Positions 26,517 through 35,121 of a stretch of DNA of 64,000 bases are shown in pieces. The stretch comes from Clostridiales bacterium (GTDB lineage Bacteria; Bacillota; Clostridia; Saccharofermentanales; Saccharofermentanaceae). The DNA is taken from positions 18,661 through 82,660 of the forward strand of contig JAFWPB010000010.1 of assembly GCA_017545245.1 (NCBI GenBank). The letters are read 5' to 3'. How positions within the stretch are numbered: position 1 is the first letter of the stretch; each line of letters starts with the position of its first letter. The translations under genes and the position numbers were made by a program. The notes below the pieces were generated by a model. It did not search any database. It had not been told where the DNA came from and saw only the letters and a list, made by a program, of their open reading frames with translations.

Positions 26517-27236
26517 ATGGGGGAGAACAGGCAGATGCATTACAGCGTTCTGATCGTGGACGATGAACAAGAGCTTTCGGAGTATACCTGCAAGTATTTC
26601 AACATGTCAGGGGTGTCCGCCGCGTATGCACTGGATCAGAAGTCGGCACTCGAGTTCTTCGAGGAAAATACCTGCTCTCTGATCCTTCTGGATATTAATC
26701 TCGGAGAAGATTCCGGATTTGAACTGTGCCAGATGATCCGTGCGAAAATGAATGTGCCGATCTTTTTCATCAGCGCAAGACAGGCTGAGGACGATATGCT
26801 CCTCGCATTATCTATCGGCGGCGATGACTATATCTGTAAACCCTATTCTCTCGGCGTTCTTCTTGCGAAAGTCAAAGCATCGCTCAAGCGCTACGAAGAA
26901 TCGAAGAACAACGCAGAACAGGAAGAACCGAAGAATATGGTAAAACTTGGAAAAGTCACGATCGATCTTTCCAAAGCTGTTGTGATCCGTGATGGGGAGA
27001 AACTTCCGCTGAAAGCGATGGAGTTCCGTCTCCTGGTCTATATGCTGAATCACAGAAACCGCATCATCAAGAAGGAAGAGTTCTTCGAGAAGATCTGGGG
27101 TTCCGAGTTTGTAGGCGATGTCACACTTAATGTTCATATCCGCCATCTCCGCGAAAAAATCGAAGACGATCCGAGCAATCCGCTTTTCATTAAGACCGTG
27201 TGGGGAAGCGGCTTTATCCTGGAGGATGCACCGTGA
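26517..27236 (+). CDS. OmpR-family response regulator
   Basis: A 239-residue regulator. The receiver domain has the acidic pocket at 15-16 (VDDE), phospho-acceptor Asp59 in LILLDINLGE, and Lys in CKPYS. The winged-helix output domain covers about 140-235 (LPLKAMEFRLLVYML, GDVTLNVHIRHLREKIED). The start is either ATG 26517 (GGGAG 5 nt upstream) or ATG 26535 (GGGGGAG 9 nt upstream). Its stop overlaps the kinase GTG start by 4 nt. It probably controls the ABC transporter unit at 28648, which has a direct-repeat box in front of it. Confidence 0.92.
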   Translation: MGENRQMHYSVLIVDDEQELSEYTCKYFNMSGVSAAYALDQKSALEFFEENTCSLILLDINLGEDSGFELCQMIRAKMNVPIFFISARQAEDDMLLALSIGGDDYICKPYSLGVLLAKVKASLKRYEESKNNAEQEEPKNMVKLGKVTIDLSKAVVIRDGEKLPLKAMEFRLLVYMLNHRNRIIKKEEFFEKIWGSEFVGDVTLNVHIRHLREKIEDDPSNPLFIKTVWGSGFILEDAP

Positions 27237-28525
27237 AGATCCGATCCTTTCTCCTTTACATCGCATTCTTCCTGATCCTGATCGTGCTGGCCGGCGTGTA
27301 TATCGGAAATCTTGGCGTGCGTGAGATCGACTCCTATCCGACAGAGATTAACCGCCTGGTGATCGCACTCGGCAAAAACTGGGAGGAGACAAGTCAGAAT
27401 AAGAAGGCGAAGATCGAGAGTGATCAGCCGTTCGACTATGCAGTCATCGATAATGATGGAGATCTTCTCCTTTTCACGAAGCAGAAAATGTCCACTTCCG
27501 TGTCGGCGGCCACGACCCACTACGATGCGGTCCGTGACATCACGACAGAGGACGGATCGATCGTAGGAAAACTTATTGTCCATAATAACTACCAGGAACA
27601 GCAGGTCCAGAGGAACCGTACGATCGCAATGCTGGTGGGTGGATTTCTGCTCCTGATGCTGACCGTTTCAATCATCTATTTCCTGTATCTGAAAAAGCGC
27701 GTCGTGGATCCTTTTGACAAGATGAAAGATTTCGCGGCGGAAGTGGCGGCCGGCAATCTCGATGCCCCGATGAAAATGGACAAAGGAAACGTCTTCGGTG
27801 CGTTTACCGGCGCTTTTGACATCATGAGAGATGAACTTCGGGCGAGTAAGCTTCGCGAGGCGGAAGCGGTTCAGGCTCGAAAAGAACTTGTGGCGCAGCT
27901 TTCGCACGACATTAAGACACCGGTCACGTCTATCAAGGCGATGGCGGATGTGATGGAGCTTTCCGCCAAGAGCGAAGAAGAGAAGTCCACGATCCGCAGC
28001 ATCAATGCCAAGGCAGACCAGATCGACAGTCTGGTGTCGAATCTTTTCCATGCGACTTTGGAAGAACTGGAGCATCTGGAAGTAAAACTTGGTGAGGTGA
28101 CTTCAAGCGACATTTCCCGTTTTATTTCGGAAGCTGACCATAAGCATAAAGTTGGAAGATTTCAGATCGTGGATGCGGTCGTTCAGGCCGATCCGCTCCG
28201 CCTGAACCAGGTCATCAACAACATCTTTTCCAATTCGTATAAATATGCGGATACGGAGATGACAGTGACCAGTCGCTGTGAAACGGGAATTGACGGCGTG
28301 CGCTTCCTTGTGATCGAGATCGGGGATAAGGGCGGCGGTGTGCCGGAGGAAGAAATCGAGAAGATCTTCGGGAAATTCAAGCGTGGATCGAATGCAGAAG
28401 GAAAAGACGGCACGGGCTTGGGACTTTATATCTCCCGGTATTTTATGGAGAAAATGGGCGGCGAGGTCACATGCCTGAACCGTGACGGCGGACTTGTGAC
28501 CGTGCTTCGTTTAAAACTTTTGTAA
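27233..28525 (+). CDS. Sensor histidine kinase (HAMP type)
   Basis: A 430-residue membrane kinase. GTG 27233 has GGAGG 7 nt upstream and overlaps the regulator stop. Membrane helices lie at about 6-24 and 131-152, framing a small extracellular domain of about 105 residues. A HAMP linker (about 150-205) precedes His225 in QLSHDIKTP. ATP-binding boxes follow: NQVINNIFSNSYKY, GDKGGGVPEE and GTGLGLYIS. It should phosphorylate the adjacent regulator. With the ABC transporter downstream it makes a module typical of envelope-stress or peptide-antibiotic response. Confidence 0.92.
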   Translation: MKIRSFLLYIAFFLILIVLAGVYIGNLGVREIDSYPTEINRLVIALGKNWEETSQNKKAKIESDQPFDYAVIDNDGDLLLFTKQKMSTSVSAATTHYDAVRDITTEDGSIVGKLIVHNNYQEQQVQRNRTIAMLVGGFLLLMLTVSIIYFLYLKKRVVDPFDKMKDFAAEVAAGNLDAPMKMDKGNVFGAFTGAFDIMRDELRASKLREAEAVQARKELVAQLSHDIKTPVTSIKAMADVMELSAKSEEEKSTIRSINAKADQIDSLVSNLFHATLEELEHLEVKLGEVTSSDISRFISEADHKHKVGRFQIVDAVVQADPLRLNQVINNIFSNSYKYADTEMTVTSRCETGIDGVRFLVIEIGDKGGGVPEEEIEKIFGKFKRGSNAEGKDGTGLGLYISRYFMEKMGGEVTCLNRDGGLVTVLRLKLL

Positions 28526-28529
28526 GACA

Positions 28530-28586
28530 CGATTAAAGAACGATTAAAAATCAGACAAAGATTTAAAAAATCACCTGAACTATACT
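28530..28586 (+). promoter_or_regulatory. Direct-repeat regulator box and -10 before the ABC transporter operon
   Basis: CGATTAAA at 28530-28537 and again at 28541-28548 are identical and 11 bp apart start to start, one helical turn, as expected for tandem OmpR-family binding. TATACT at 28581-28586 is a good -10 but lacks a -35, which fits an activated promoter. The box lies just upstream of the poor -35 position. Binding by the regulator at 26517 is inferred. Confidence 0.55.
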
Positions 28587-28588
28587 AA

Positions 28589-28614
28589 GACCGTACAGAG
28601 AAAACTGTGCGGTC
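28589..28614. repeat. Hairpin (10-bp stem) between kinase gene and ABC genes
   Basis: GACCGTACAG (28589-28598) pairs with CTGTGCGGTC (28605-28614) with one G-U pair, followed by ATTTTC. It could be a weak terminator for the two-component genes or lie across the start point of the ABC transcript. Confidence 0.45.
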
Positions 28615-28647
28615 ATTTTCGTGTTGGAGAAGACGGAAGGAGACATT

Positions 28648-29409
28648 ATGGATAAGAAAGTTATCATCAAGACAGACAAATTGAGTAAGAGTTTCTCGGT
28701 TTCCGGGAAGCAGTACCATATCATCAAGAACCTTGATCTCGAGATCTACGACGGCGATTTCACCGTCATCATGGGATCTTCCGGCGCGGGGAAATCCACG
28801 CTCTTGTATGCACTGTCCGGCATGGATAAACCGTCTCTCGGGCATATCGATTATGCAGGATCTGAAATTACGAAAATGAACGATGACCAGCTTGCGGTCT
28901 TCCGTAGAAAGCACTGCGGATTCGTGTTCCAGCAGGTACACCTCGTGGACAGCATGAGCATTATGGATAATGCGATTTCCACGGGCATGCTCGTCGGACA
29001 GAAGCAGAAAGATCTGAAGAAAAAAGCGGCAGCGCTTTTCGAACGTGTTGGAATCAATGAAGAAATGACGGACAAATTCCCGGCTCAGCTCAGCGGCGGT
29101 GAAGCGCAGCGTGCGGCGATGGTCCGTGCAGTCATCAACGATCCGGATGTCGTGTTCGCAGACGAGCCTACCGGTGCCCTGAACTCTGCAGGTGTCGAGG
29201 CGGTACTCAATGTACTGACGGACATTAACAACGGAGGTCAGTCGGTCGTTATGGTCACACACGATATCAAATCTGCAAGACGTGCGAACCGTATCCTGTA
29301 TCTCGAGGACGGCGGTATCAAAGGGGAGTGCAACCCCGGAAAATACGTGAGTGGCGACAAGAAGAGACATGAGATGATCCGTGGATTTCTGGAGGAGATG
29401 GGATGGTAA
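28648..29409 (+). CDS. ABC transporter ATP-binding protein (MacB/LolD type)
   Basis: A 253-residue ATPase. Walker A is GSSGAGKST, signature LSGGEAQRAA and Walker B VVFADEPTGALNS, the last typical of the MacB/LolD/BceA group that pairs with FtsX-type permeases. ATG 28648 has GGAAGGAG 5 nt upstream. It overlaps the permease gene by 7 nt. Such proteins drive mechanotransmission rather than transport across the membrane. The gene is behind a two-component system and a likely regulator box. Confidence 0.92.
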   Translation: MDKKVIIKTDKLSKSFSVSGKQYHIIKNLDLEIYDGDFTVIMGSSGAGKSTLLYALSGMDKPSLGHIDYAGSEITKMNDDQLAVFRRKHCGFVFQQVHLVDSMSIMDNAISTGMLVGQKQKDLKKKAAALFERVGINEEMTDKFPAQLSGGEAQRAAMVRAVINDPDVVFADEPTGALNSAGVEAVLNVLTDINNGGQSVVMVTHDIKSARRANRILYLEDGGIKGECNPGKYVSGDKKRHEMIRGFLEEMGW

Positions 29410-31760
29410 AACTGATTCGTGCCAATATGAGAAAAGACCGAAATGTCCTGGTGGCGTTTCTGGCAATCCTGATCCTGTCTTCGTTGCTTCTTCATACCGG
29501 TTTCTTTATCGGCCAGTACAGTTCAATCTACGATGAAAAGTCGGAAAAAACGAAGGAAGCGGATGTCCTGGCATATGCAGGCGGTACGGACGAAGAGATC
29601 GCGCAAGCGCTTTCCGGTGTGAATGAAATCTCGGATTTTTCTTCGCAGGACATGATTAGTTCGGGAACCGTAAAGATTTCTGTCAATGATTCGGCAGAAG
29701 AAGTGGACCTGGAGAGTGGAACGATCACCCGTCTGGGTGAATATGGTGTGGCAGAGGAGTATGAGTTTCTGGAACGTGACGAATCTTTCGAGGGTCCGAA
29801 GCTTTATCTGAACTCTTATTATGCCGCAGTAAACAACATCAAAGTGGGCGACAAAGTGCATATGCATTCGCCCGTCGTAGGGGATCTGGATTTCACGCTC
29901 GCTGGAATATTTGAGGCACTTATCGGCGGCAACAGCTATGGCTGGATGGAAGTGATGGTCGATGTGGATTCGTATGCGAAAATGGCATCGACGGCAGAGA
30001 AGGCTTTCCTGGAGATGAACTATGTCGCGAACCGAAAGATGGTGAAAGTCCACAGCGCGGAAGGTGTCGAAAGCGATACTTTGCTTCAGGTGGTGAGAAA
30101 TCAGTTTGACGATGCAGGTATCGATTACTATGCCTATGAACGGAACCTGGCTAAAGAAGGCTATGTTGCGGTGGCGGACATTATCTCAGGTCTGGTAACG
30201 GCATTTTCTGTGGTCGTCCTTGCGGTCTGTCTGATCATGATCATTTTTACGATCAATAACAATATCGATAGAGACGTAAAGAATATCGGTGCGCTTCGTG
30301 CTGTCGGCCACACGATCGGCCAGCTCCGTGCTGCGATGACGCTCGAGTATATTATCGTCGGCATGATCGGTGGTGTGATCGGATGCGTGATCTCCTATTT
30401 CACGATGCCGATACTGGATAAGGTTGTTTTCCAGAAGATCACAGGCGTTCTCTGGATCCTCCGTTTCTGCCCGGGAACCACTGCTATCGTTTTAGGTGGC
30501 ATCGCACTTGCCATGGTCGTTGTCGTCTTCCTGTCTACGATCAAACTCAAGCACCTGCATCCGGCGACGGCGCTGCGGTTCGGCCTGAAATCCAACAGTT
30601 TCAAAAAGAACTATCTCCCGCTCAAGAAGACAAATGGCGGACTGAATGTTCTTCTTGCGATGAAGAGCATGCTGCAGAGTCAGGGGCAAAACATCATTCT
30701 CCTGAGCGTGATGAGTGTCGTGGCTTTCATGATCATGTTCTCCGGAATCCTTTTTTATAACAGCAAGATCAATCCGACAGAGTTCATGAACCTGATCCAT
30801 GGTGATAATCCGGATGGCTATATCAACGTGAATACCGATACCGAAGAGACACATCGGATCATGGAAGAAATGAGCAAAGTACAGGGTGTTTCCGAAGTCT
30901 ACGGATACAACTTTGCCAACATCAGCATTGATGGAAATGAGACATTCGCTTTCTATACCGACAAGCCGGAATATTTACAGTGCGGTGTGTATGAAGGCAG
31001 TTCTTTTCAAGAGGCAAACGAATGCGTAGTGGGAAAGATCATCGCGAACCGCCTCGGCGTTTCAATCGGAGATGAAATCGAGGTCAGCGTCGGAAACCAG
31101 TCGGCCAGATTCATCATTACCGGTTATCAGCAGGCCGTCATGAATCTTGGTGAGCGTATCTTCATCAGTGAAGAAGGTGCCAAGCGCCTCGGCATCGATC
31201 CGAATTATGATGTCGTTCGTTTCCGTATGGAAGATCCGAGTGTGGAAAGTGTTGACCGGGCTCTTTCCGATATGAAAGCACTGCTCGGTGACAAGAGCGT
31301 AGCGTCGGAGAATTGGTACGATGTGGTCCACAGTGGCGAAGGTAATGAGATTTCGGCTGTTGCGCTGATCGTCATGATTATGGTGGCCCTGAATCTGGCA
31401 ATCATCCTTCTGGTTATCAAGATCCTCTTGAAGACGATCTTCATCAAGAAGGAAAAAGAATTCGGCATCAAGAAGGCCGTCGGGTTTACCAGTAAACAGT
31501 TGAAGCTGCAGCTTGCACTTTCACTTATGCCTGTCACGCTCCTGGCAGCAGTGATCGGCGCGGTCATCGGATTCTTTGTGGTCAATCCGCTTCTGACAGC
31601 AATCCTGTCCGGGTTCGGTATGGAGAAAGTGGACTTCATGGTGTTCCCGATGCTCATCCTTCTGACCATTGCTGTGATCGGTGTTCTGGTATTTGCCATG
31701 ACCTATGTGATGTCCCGCGGAATCAAGCGTGTATCCGCGTATGAACTGATTTCAGAATAA
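29403..31760 (+). CDS. FtsX-like ABC permease with large extracellular domains
   Basis: A 785-residue permease starting inside the end of the ATPase gene. The first membrane helix is near 17-37. An extracellular region of about 220 residues follows, then helices near 260-285, 310-330 and 355-380 forming an FtsX core, one near 430-450, a second outer region (about 455-665), and a final FtsX core near 670-785. This two-core layout is that of the larger FtsX-type permeases. With its ATPase and the two-component genes it likely deals with an envelope-acting compound; the substrate is unknown. Confidence 0.88.
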   Translation: MVKLIRANMRKDRNVLVAFLAILILSSLLLHTGFFIGQYSSIYDEKSEKTKEADVLAYAGGTDEEIAQALSGVNEISDFSSQDMISSGTVKISVNDSAEEVDLESGTITRLGEYGVAEEYEFLERDESFEGPKLYLNSYYAAVNNIKVGDKVHMHSPVVGDLDFTLAGIFEALIGGNSYGWMEVMVDVDSYAKMASTAEKAFLEMNYVANRKMVKVHSAEGVESDTLLQVVRNQFDDAGIDYYAYERNLAKEGYVAVADIISGLVTAFSVVVLAVCLIMIIFTINNNIDRDVKNIGALRAVGHTIGQLRAAMTLEYIIVGMIGGVIGCVISYFTMPILDKVVFQKITGVLWILRFCPGTTAIVLGGIALAMVVVVFLSTIKLKHLHPATALRFGLKSNSFKKNYLPLKKTNGGLNVLLAMKSMLQSQGQNIILLSVMSVVAFMIMFSGILFYNSKINPTEFMNLIHGDNPDGYINVNTDTEETHRIMEEMSKVQGVSEVYGYNFANISIDGNETFAFYTDKPEYLQCGVYEGSSFQEANECVVGKIIANRLGVSIGDEIEVSVGNQSARFIITGYQQAVMNLGERIFISEEGAKRLGIDPNYDVVRFRMEDPSVESVDRALSDMKALLGDKSVASENWYDVVHSGEGNEISAVALIVMIMVALNLAIILLVIKILLKTIFIKKEKEFGIKKAVGFTSKQLKLQLALSLMPVTLLAAVIGAVIGFFVVNPLLTAILSGFGMEKVDFMVFPMLILLTIAVIGVLVFAMTYVMSRGIKRVSAYELISE

Positions 31761-31769
31761 GGAGCTTTC

Positions 31770-31778
31770 TGCTATAAT
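31770..31778 (+). promoter_or_regulatory. Extended -10 promoter of the GH5 gene
   Basis: TGCTATAAT lies 36 nt before the GH5 start and 10 nt after the permease stop. No matching -35 is seen. Confidence 0.55.
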
Positions 31779-31813
31779 ATCCATATCATGTTCAAGTGAG
31801 GAGAAAATGGCAC

Positions 31814-32842
31814 ATGAAGACTTGGAATGGTTATCAGAAAGGTGTTAACCTGGGCGGTTGGCTCTCCCAGTGCGATGATACCGAAGAGACCTACAGTTCT
31901 TTTGTAGTAGAAGAAGACATCAAGACGATCCAGGGATGGGGAATGGATCATGTCCGCCTTCCGATCGACTATGAACTGGTTGAAGATAAAGACGGAAATC
32001 CGGTCGAAAGCGGCTACGGCCATATTCAGGATGCGATCGACTGGTGCGGAAAGTACGGATTGAATATGATCCTGGATCTGCATAAGACTCTCGGATACTC
32101 CTTTGACGATGCGCATGGCGAGAGAGGTTTCTTCGACAGTGAAGAACTGCAGGAACGTTTCTATGTGCTGTGGGAACGACTGGCCGAGCGCTATGGCAAA
32201 TATGAGGATCGTCTCGCTTTCGAGATCCTGAACGAAGTTACGGATCAAGCATATTGCGAGCGCTGGAATCAGATTTCGGAAAAATGCATCCGCCGTATCC
32301 GTAAGATCACGCCGACGATCAAGATCCTCGTGGGCGGTTACTGGAATAATAGTGTTGATTCGGTAAAAGATCTGGCGATGCCATACGACGAGAACATCAT
32401 CTACAATTTCCACTGCTATGAGCCGTTGATCTTTACCCATCAGGGTGCGCCGTGGATTCCTTCCATGGACACATCTTTCCGTATTTCCATCGATGCTCCG
32501 TATGGGGAGATGGATGTGGCAGGAGAGAAGATGCTTTCACAGATGACTACCGGTTTCAAAGGTTTTTCTCCAGACGATAAGCTTTCCAGTGCCTACTTCG
32601 AGAAAATCTTCGCGGAGGCGCTGTCGGTAGCTGAAGAACGTAATGTAGCGCTTTATTGTGGAGAGTACGGTGTTATCGACCGTGTCGCTCCAGAAGAAGC
32701 GGTAAAGTGGTATTCCTTAATCAATCAGGTTTTCCAAAAGTATGGTATCGGACGTGCCGCATGGAACTATAAGGTCATGGATTTCGGTATTTCCGATGCG
32801 CGTATGGATGACGTGAGAGAAGAACTTTTGAAGTATCTCTGA
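31814..32842 (+). CDS. Glycoside hydrolase family 5 beta-glucanase
   Basis: A 342-residue enzyme without signal peptide. It starts with the GH5 pattern GVNLGGWLSQ. The acid/base Glu141 is in FEILNEV, the nucleophile Glu284 in LYCGEYGV, and HKTLGYSF plus NFHCYEP add conserved barrel residues. This form resembles cytosolic GH5 enzymes acting on short beta-1,3/1,4-glucans or cello-oligosaccharides rather than large secreted cellulases. ATG 31814 is chosen with AGGAG 10 nt upstream; a GTG at 31796 lies before that site. It complements the GH3 and GH36 enzymes in this window. Confidence 0.9.
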   Translation: MKTWNGYQKGVNLGGWLSQCDDTEETYSSFVVEEDIKTIQGWGMDHVRLPIDYELVEDKDGNPVESGYGHIQDAIDWCGKYGLNMILDLHKTLGYSFDDAHGERGFFDSEELQERFYVLWERLAERYGKYEDRLAFEILNEVTDQAYCERWNQISEKCIRRIRKITPTIKILVGGYWNNSVDSVKDLAMPYDENIIYNFHCYEPLIFTHQGAPWIPSMDTSFRISIDAPYGEMDVAGEKMLSQMTTGFKGFSPDDKLSSAYFEKIFAEALSVAEERNVALYCGEYGVIDRVAPEEAVKWYSLINQVFQKYGIGRAAWNYKVMDFGISDARMDDVREELLKYL

Positions 32843-32867
32843 TTGCGGCCAGAAGCGTGTCAGGGGT

Positions 32868-32895
32868 TTGACAAAATCTGCTTTCGTGATACACT
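32868..32895 (+). promoter_or_regulatory. Consensus promoter of the small membrane-protein gene
   Basis: TTGACA (perfect -35), 16 bp, then TACACT with an upstream TGA. It lies 30 nt before the start codon and is one of the best promoters in the window. Confidence 0.7.
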
Positions 32896-32924
32896 AACAC
32901 TAGTTTTATTTGGAGGGTGCAGAT

Positions 32925-33047
32925 ATGCGTGGTAATCGTCCTACTAATTCAAGATACAGTTCCGGCGTGAGATTGTTGGCAGTGATTCTGTCGATCATGA
33001 TGCTCTCCTCGATCATCATCTTTATCGCAGTTGCCCTTCGTGCTTGA
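32925..33047 (+). CDS. Small membrane protein, 40 residues
   Basis: ATG 32925 is preceded by TGGAGGG and encodes 40 residues: a basic, polar N-terminus (MRGNRPTNSRYSSGVR) and one hydrophobic helix from about 15 to 38. It has its own consensus promoter, good ribosome-binding site and a terminator 40 nt downstream, which together make it a convincing short gene. A one-helix small protein may act as a regulatory subunit or toxin-like peptide; nothing shows which. I recognise no family. Confidence 0.7.
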   Translation: MRGNRPTNSRYSSGVRLLAVILSIMMLSSIIIFIAVALRA

Positions 33048-33082
33048 TGGCCTTTTCTGAAAGACCGTTATTTCTTTAGAAA

Positions 33083-33117
33083 AAAGTAAGGAGTTGTCAT
33101 TACGGCAACTCCTTTTT
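33083..33117. terminator. Bidirectional terminator between converging genes
   Basis: AAGGAGTTG (33088-33096) pairs with CAACTCCTT (33106-33114). The plus strand follows with TTTTT; on the minus strand the run AAAAAAG just left gives a T-run too. It serves the small protein gene and the converging minus-strand gene at 33140. Confidence 0.8.
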
Positions 33118-33139
33118 GATGCTTGTTTTTCAGGTTTTC

Positions 33140-34912
33140 TCAGGATGGGATATCCTTGATATACTCGAGTCCGTCCTGATGGAAAGTGAAGGCATAGTCC
33201 TTCAGTTTCTCCGATACAAAGTTCTGGTAGTTCTCCATGCGGATGAAGCTGTTGACGCGGTCATACCATTCCGGATTCGGAGAAGATTCTACATAGAACA
33301 GGATGCGGATCTGGTTGCTGCCTTCGAACAGGATCTTGTCGCCAGGCTTTCTCGCCGGATCGAAGATCCAATCATCAAGCTCTGCTTCATTATTTCCAGG
33401 ATAGAGGGAAGTTTGCTGCACAGCCTGCATCGAACCTTCAAGCAGCTCGTCTGCATATGTTGTTTCCAGAGTGATCATGCTTGCTTCGTCAGTAATGCTG
33501 TCAAAGATAGTCTGTGAAATCGTCTGGATATCTGCGACAGGAATACCGGGCTGGTCAGAACCTTCCTGTTCCAGGTTGATGTAGAAGAAACGCACGTTGC
33601 GGAGTGGCTCTTCCTGACGGTGCCTCTCCACGAAACAGAAGATGATTGGGAACCCGTACTCATCGTGGAAAATCGTGCAGTCTCCGGATACACGGTTCGG
33701 ATCAAACAACCATGCACGCCACTCGTTTTCGTCGACTTCGCTGAAGCGCTTGTTCTTCTGAAGTGTGGAATCCGGAACAAGCAGTTTCTGCTGGGCCTCG
33801 CCGGAAAAATGCTTCGCGGCTACGGATTCGAACTTCGACTGATCATGGTCGATCGCTTCGATGATCTTATTGGCATGAATGTTGGCAGTCGTTACGTAGC
33901 TCTCTTCACGGGCTTCGAATGTGATACGAAGTACACGGTAGGAAATGAGATCATAAGCATTTTTCGACTCCTGATAGGCCTGCTCTGCCTGCGCCTGCGT
34001 TGCTTTTAACTCATCAAGCTTCTCATGGGAAGAATAATCTTCTGTAAAATAGACTTTCGGAAGCACCTGCAGGATCAGGTCTTTGTTTACGAGCGGTCCG
34101 AATGTGCCCTTGATATATGTGTCGAGATCCACATTGATGGCATTTGCTTTACTCTTCAGCCACTCAATATACGCTTTGGCTCGATCAATATGATCCTGCT
34201 TGATGGAATAACCATGAGCAAGTGCATCATCGTAAAGCATGTACACGGTCTGGATCTCTTTTGCTGTCGCATCGAGGAAGTAGTCACGATATGTCGCGAA
34301 TCCGTTTTCACCTGGCGCGCTCAACATGTCCGCGGTTTTCTCCTTAAAAATATCAACACCGTTTTCCAAAAGAACATAGTGGTACATGAAACTGAATTCG
34401 GCATTGGATACATCCTGATTGCCAACGGTCAAAGGACTTGCCATACGTTCGCTGAGATTTCCGAGTGAGAATACCGACCATACAAGGATGATCACGGAAA
34501 TGACAGCCATTACGATGAGAAACATTCTTGGTTTCAGTTTCATCTTCTTGCCATGAGACGAAACGGATGCATCTGATTTTTTGGTAGATGTTTCTGTGAA
34601 AAGCGGCGCATCCGGGTCGGAATCGTCGATGATGGTGTTGACCTCGTGAGAAGCAAGTTCCATGGGGATCGGTTCCATATCCTCATAGGGATCGATCAGT
34701 TCTTCCGGTACATTATCTTCAGAAAGAGCTTCCGATCCTTCTTCGGTTTCCTCAATCTCTGCTTCGCTTTCTTCGGAAGAGACCAGTTCAGAAGAATCCG
34801 GATCGCGCGTAGTATCGGCGTTTTCGGAAAGAGTTTCCTCCGCGTCAACAGGATCACCGGCCTCAATCGGCTTCTTGGGTTCTTCGTTTTGGTTTCGTTT
34901 ATTTTTCTTCAT
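33140..34912 (-). CDS. Membrane-anchored SurA/PrsA-like foldase candidate
   Basis: A 590-residue protein with a highly acidic, disordered cytosolic region (about 1-125), one membrane helix at about 130-152, and a large outer part. The outer part resembles SurA/PrsA-type chaperones: a helical N-lobe, then parvulin-like stretches with VAAKHFSGE and two copies of a W-x-FDP-R-x-GD step (AWLFDPNRVSGD, DWIFDPARKPGD) usual in clostridial peptidyl-prolyl isomerases. It probably helps exported proteins fold. The start has only AAGG 8 nt upstream. Transcribed opposite to the YfhO genes. Confidence 0.65.
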   Translation of the reverse strand: MKKNKRNQNEEPKKPIEAGDPVDAEETLSENADTTRDPDSSELVSSEESEAEIEETEEGSEALSEDNVPEELIDPYEDMEPIPMELASHEVNTIIDDSDPDAPLFTETSTKKSDASVSSHGKKMKLKPRMFLIVMAVISVIILVWSVFSLGNLSERMASPLTVGNQDVSNAEFSFMYHYVLLENGVDIFKEKTADMLSAPGENGFATYRDYFLDATAKEIQTVYMLYDDALAHGYSIKQDHIDRAKAYIEWLKSKANAINVDLDTYIKGTFGPLVNKDLILQVLPKVYFTEDYSSHEKLDELKATQAQAEQAYQESKNAYDLISYRVLRITFEAREESYVTTANIHANKIIEAIDHDQSKFESVAAKHFSGEAQQKLLVPDSTLQKNKRFSEVDENEWRAWLFDPNRVSGDCTIFHDEYGFPIIFCFVERHRQEEPLRNVRFFYINLEQEGSDQPGIPVADIQTISQTIFDSITDEASMITLETTYADELLEGSMQAVQQTSLYPGNNEAELDDWIFDPARKPGDKILFEGSNQIRILFYVESSPNPEWYDRVNSFIRMENYQNFVSEKLKDYAFTFHQDGLEYIKDIPS

Positions 34913-35009
34913 ATCATGAACCTTAAAATCTATAAATATTCAATTTATACTCTAACATACTTAACTTGAGAATTCCATTTCTGTAAGGTTACAAGATATC
35001 GGGAATCCT

Positions 35010-35042
35010 TTGACAAGAATAAGGAGACGTCCTTTATATAAT
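35010..35042 (+). promoter_or_regulatory. Promoter of the YfhO operon
   Basis: TTGACA at 35010-35015 is followed after 17 bp by TTTATA (35033-35038) and, 4 nt later, by TATAAT (35037-35042). A second possible -10, TGATACAAT, is near 35067-35075. Start codon is at 35122. Confidence 0.5.
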
Positions 35043-35121
35043 ATAAAGTGCGTAATCGAAAGCGATGTGATACAATAAGCAGGCGATTATAATACTTTAT
35101 AAAAAGAACTGGGGAAAAGTG

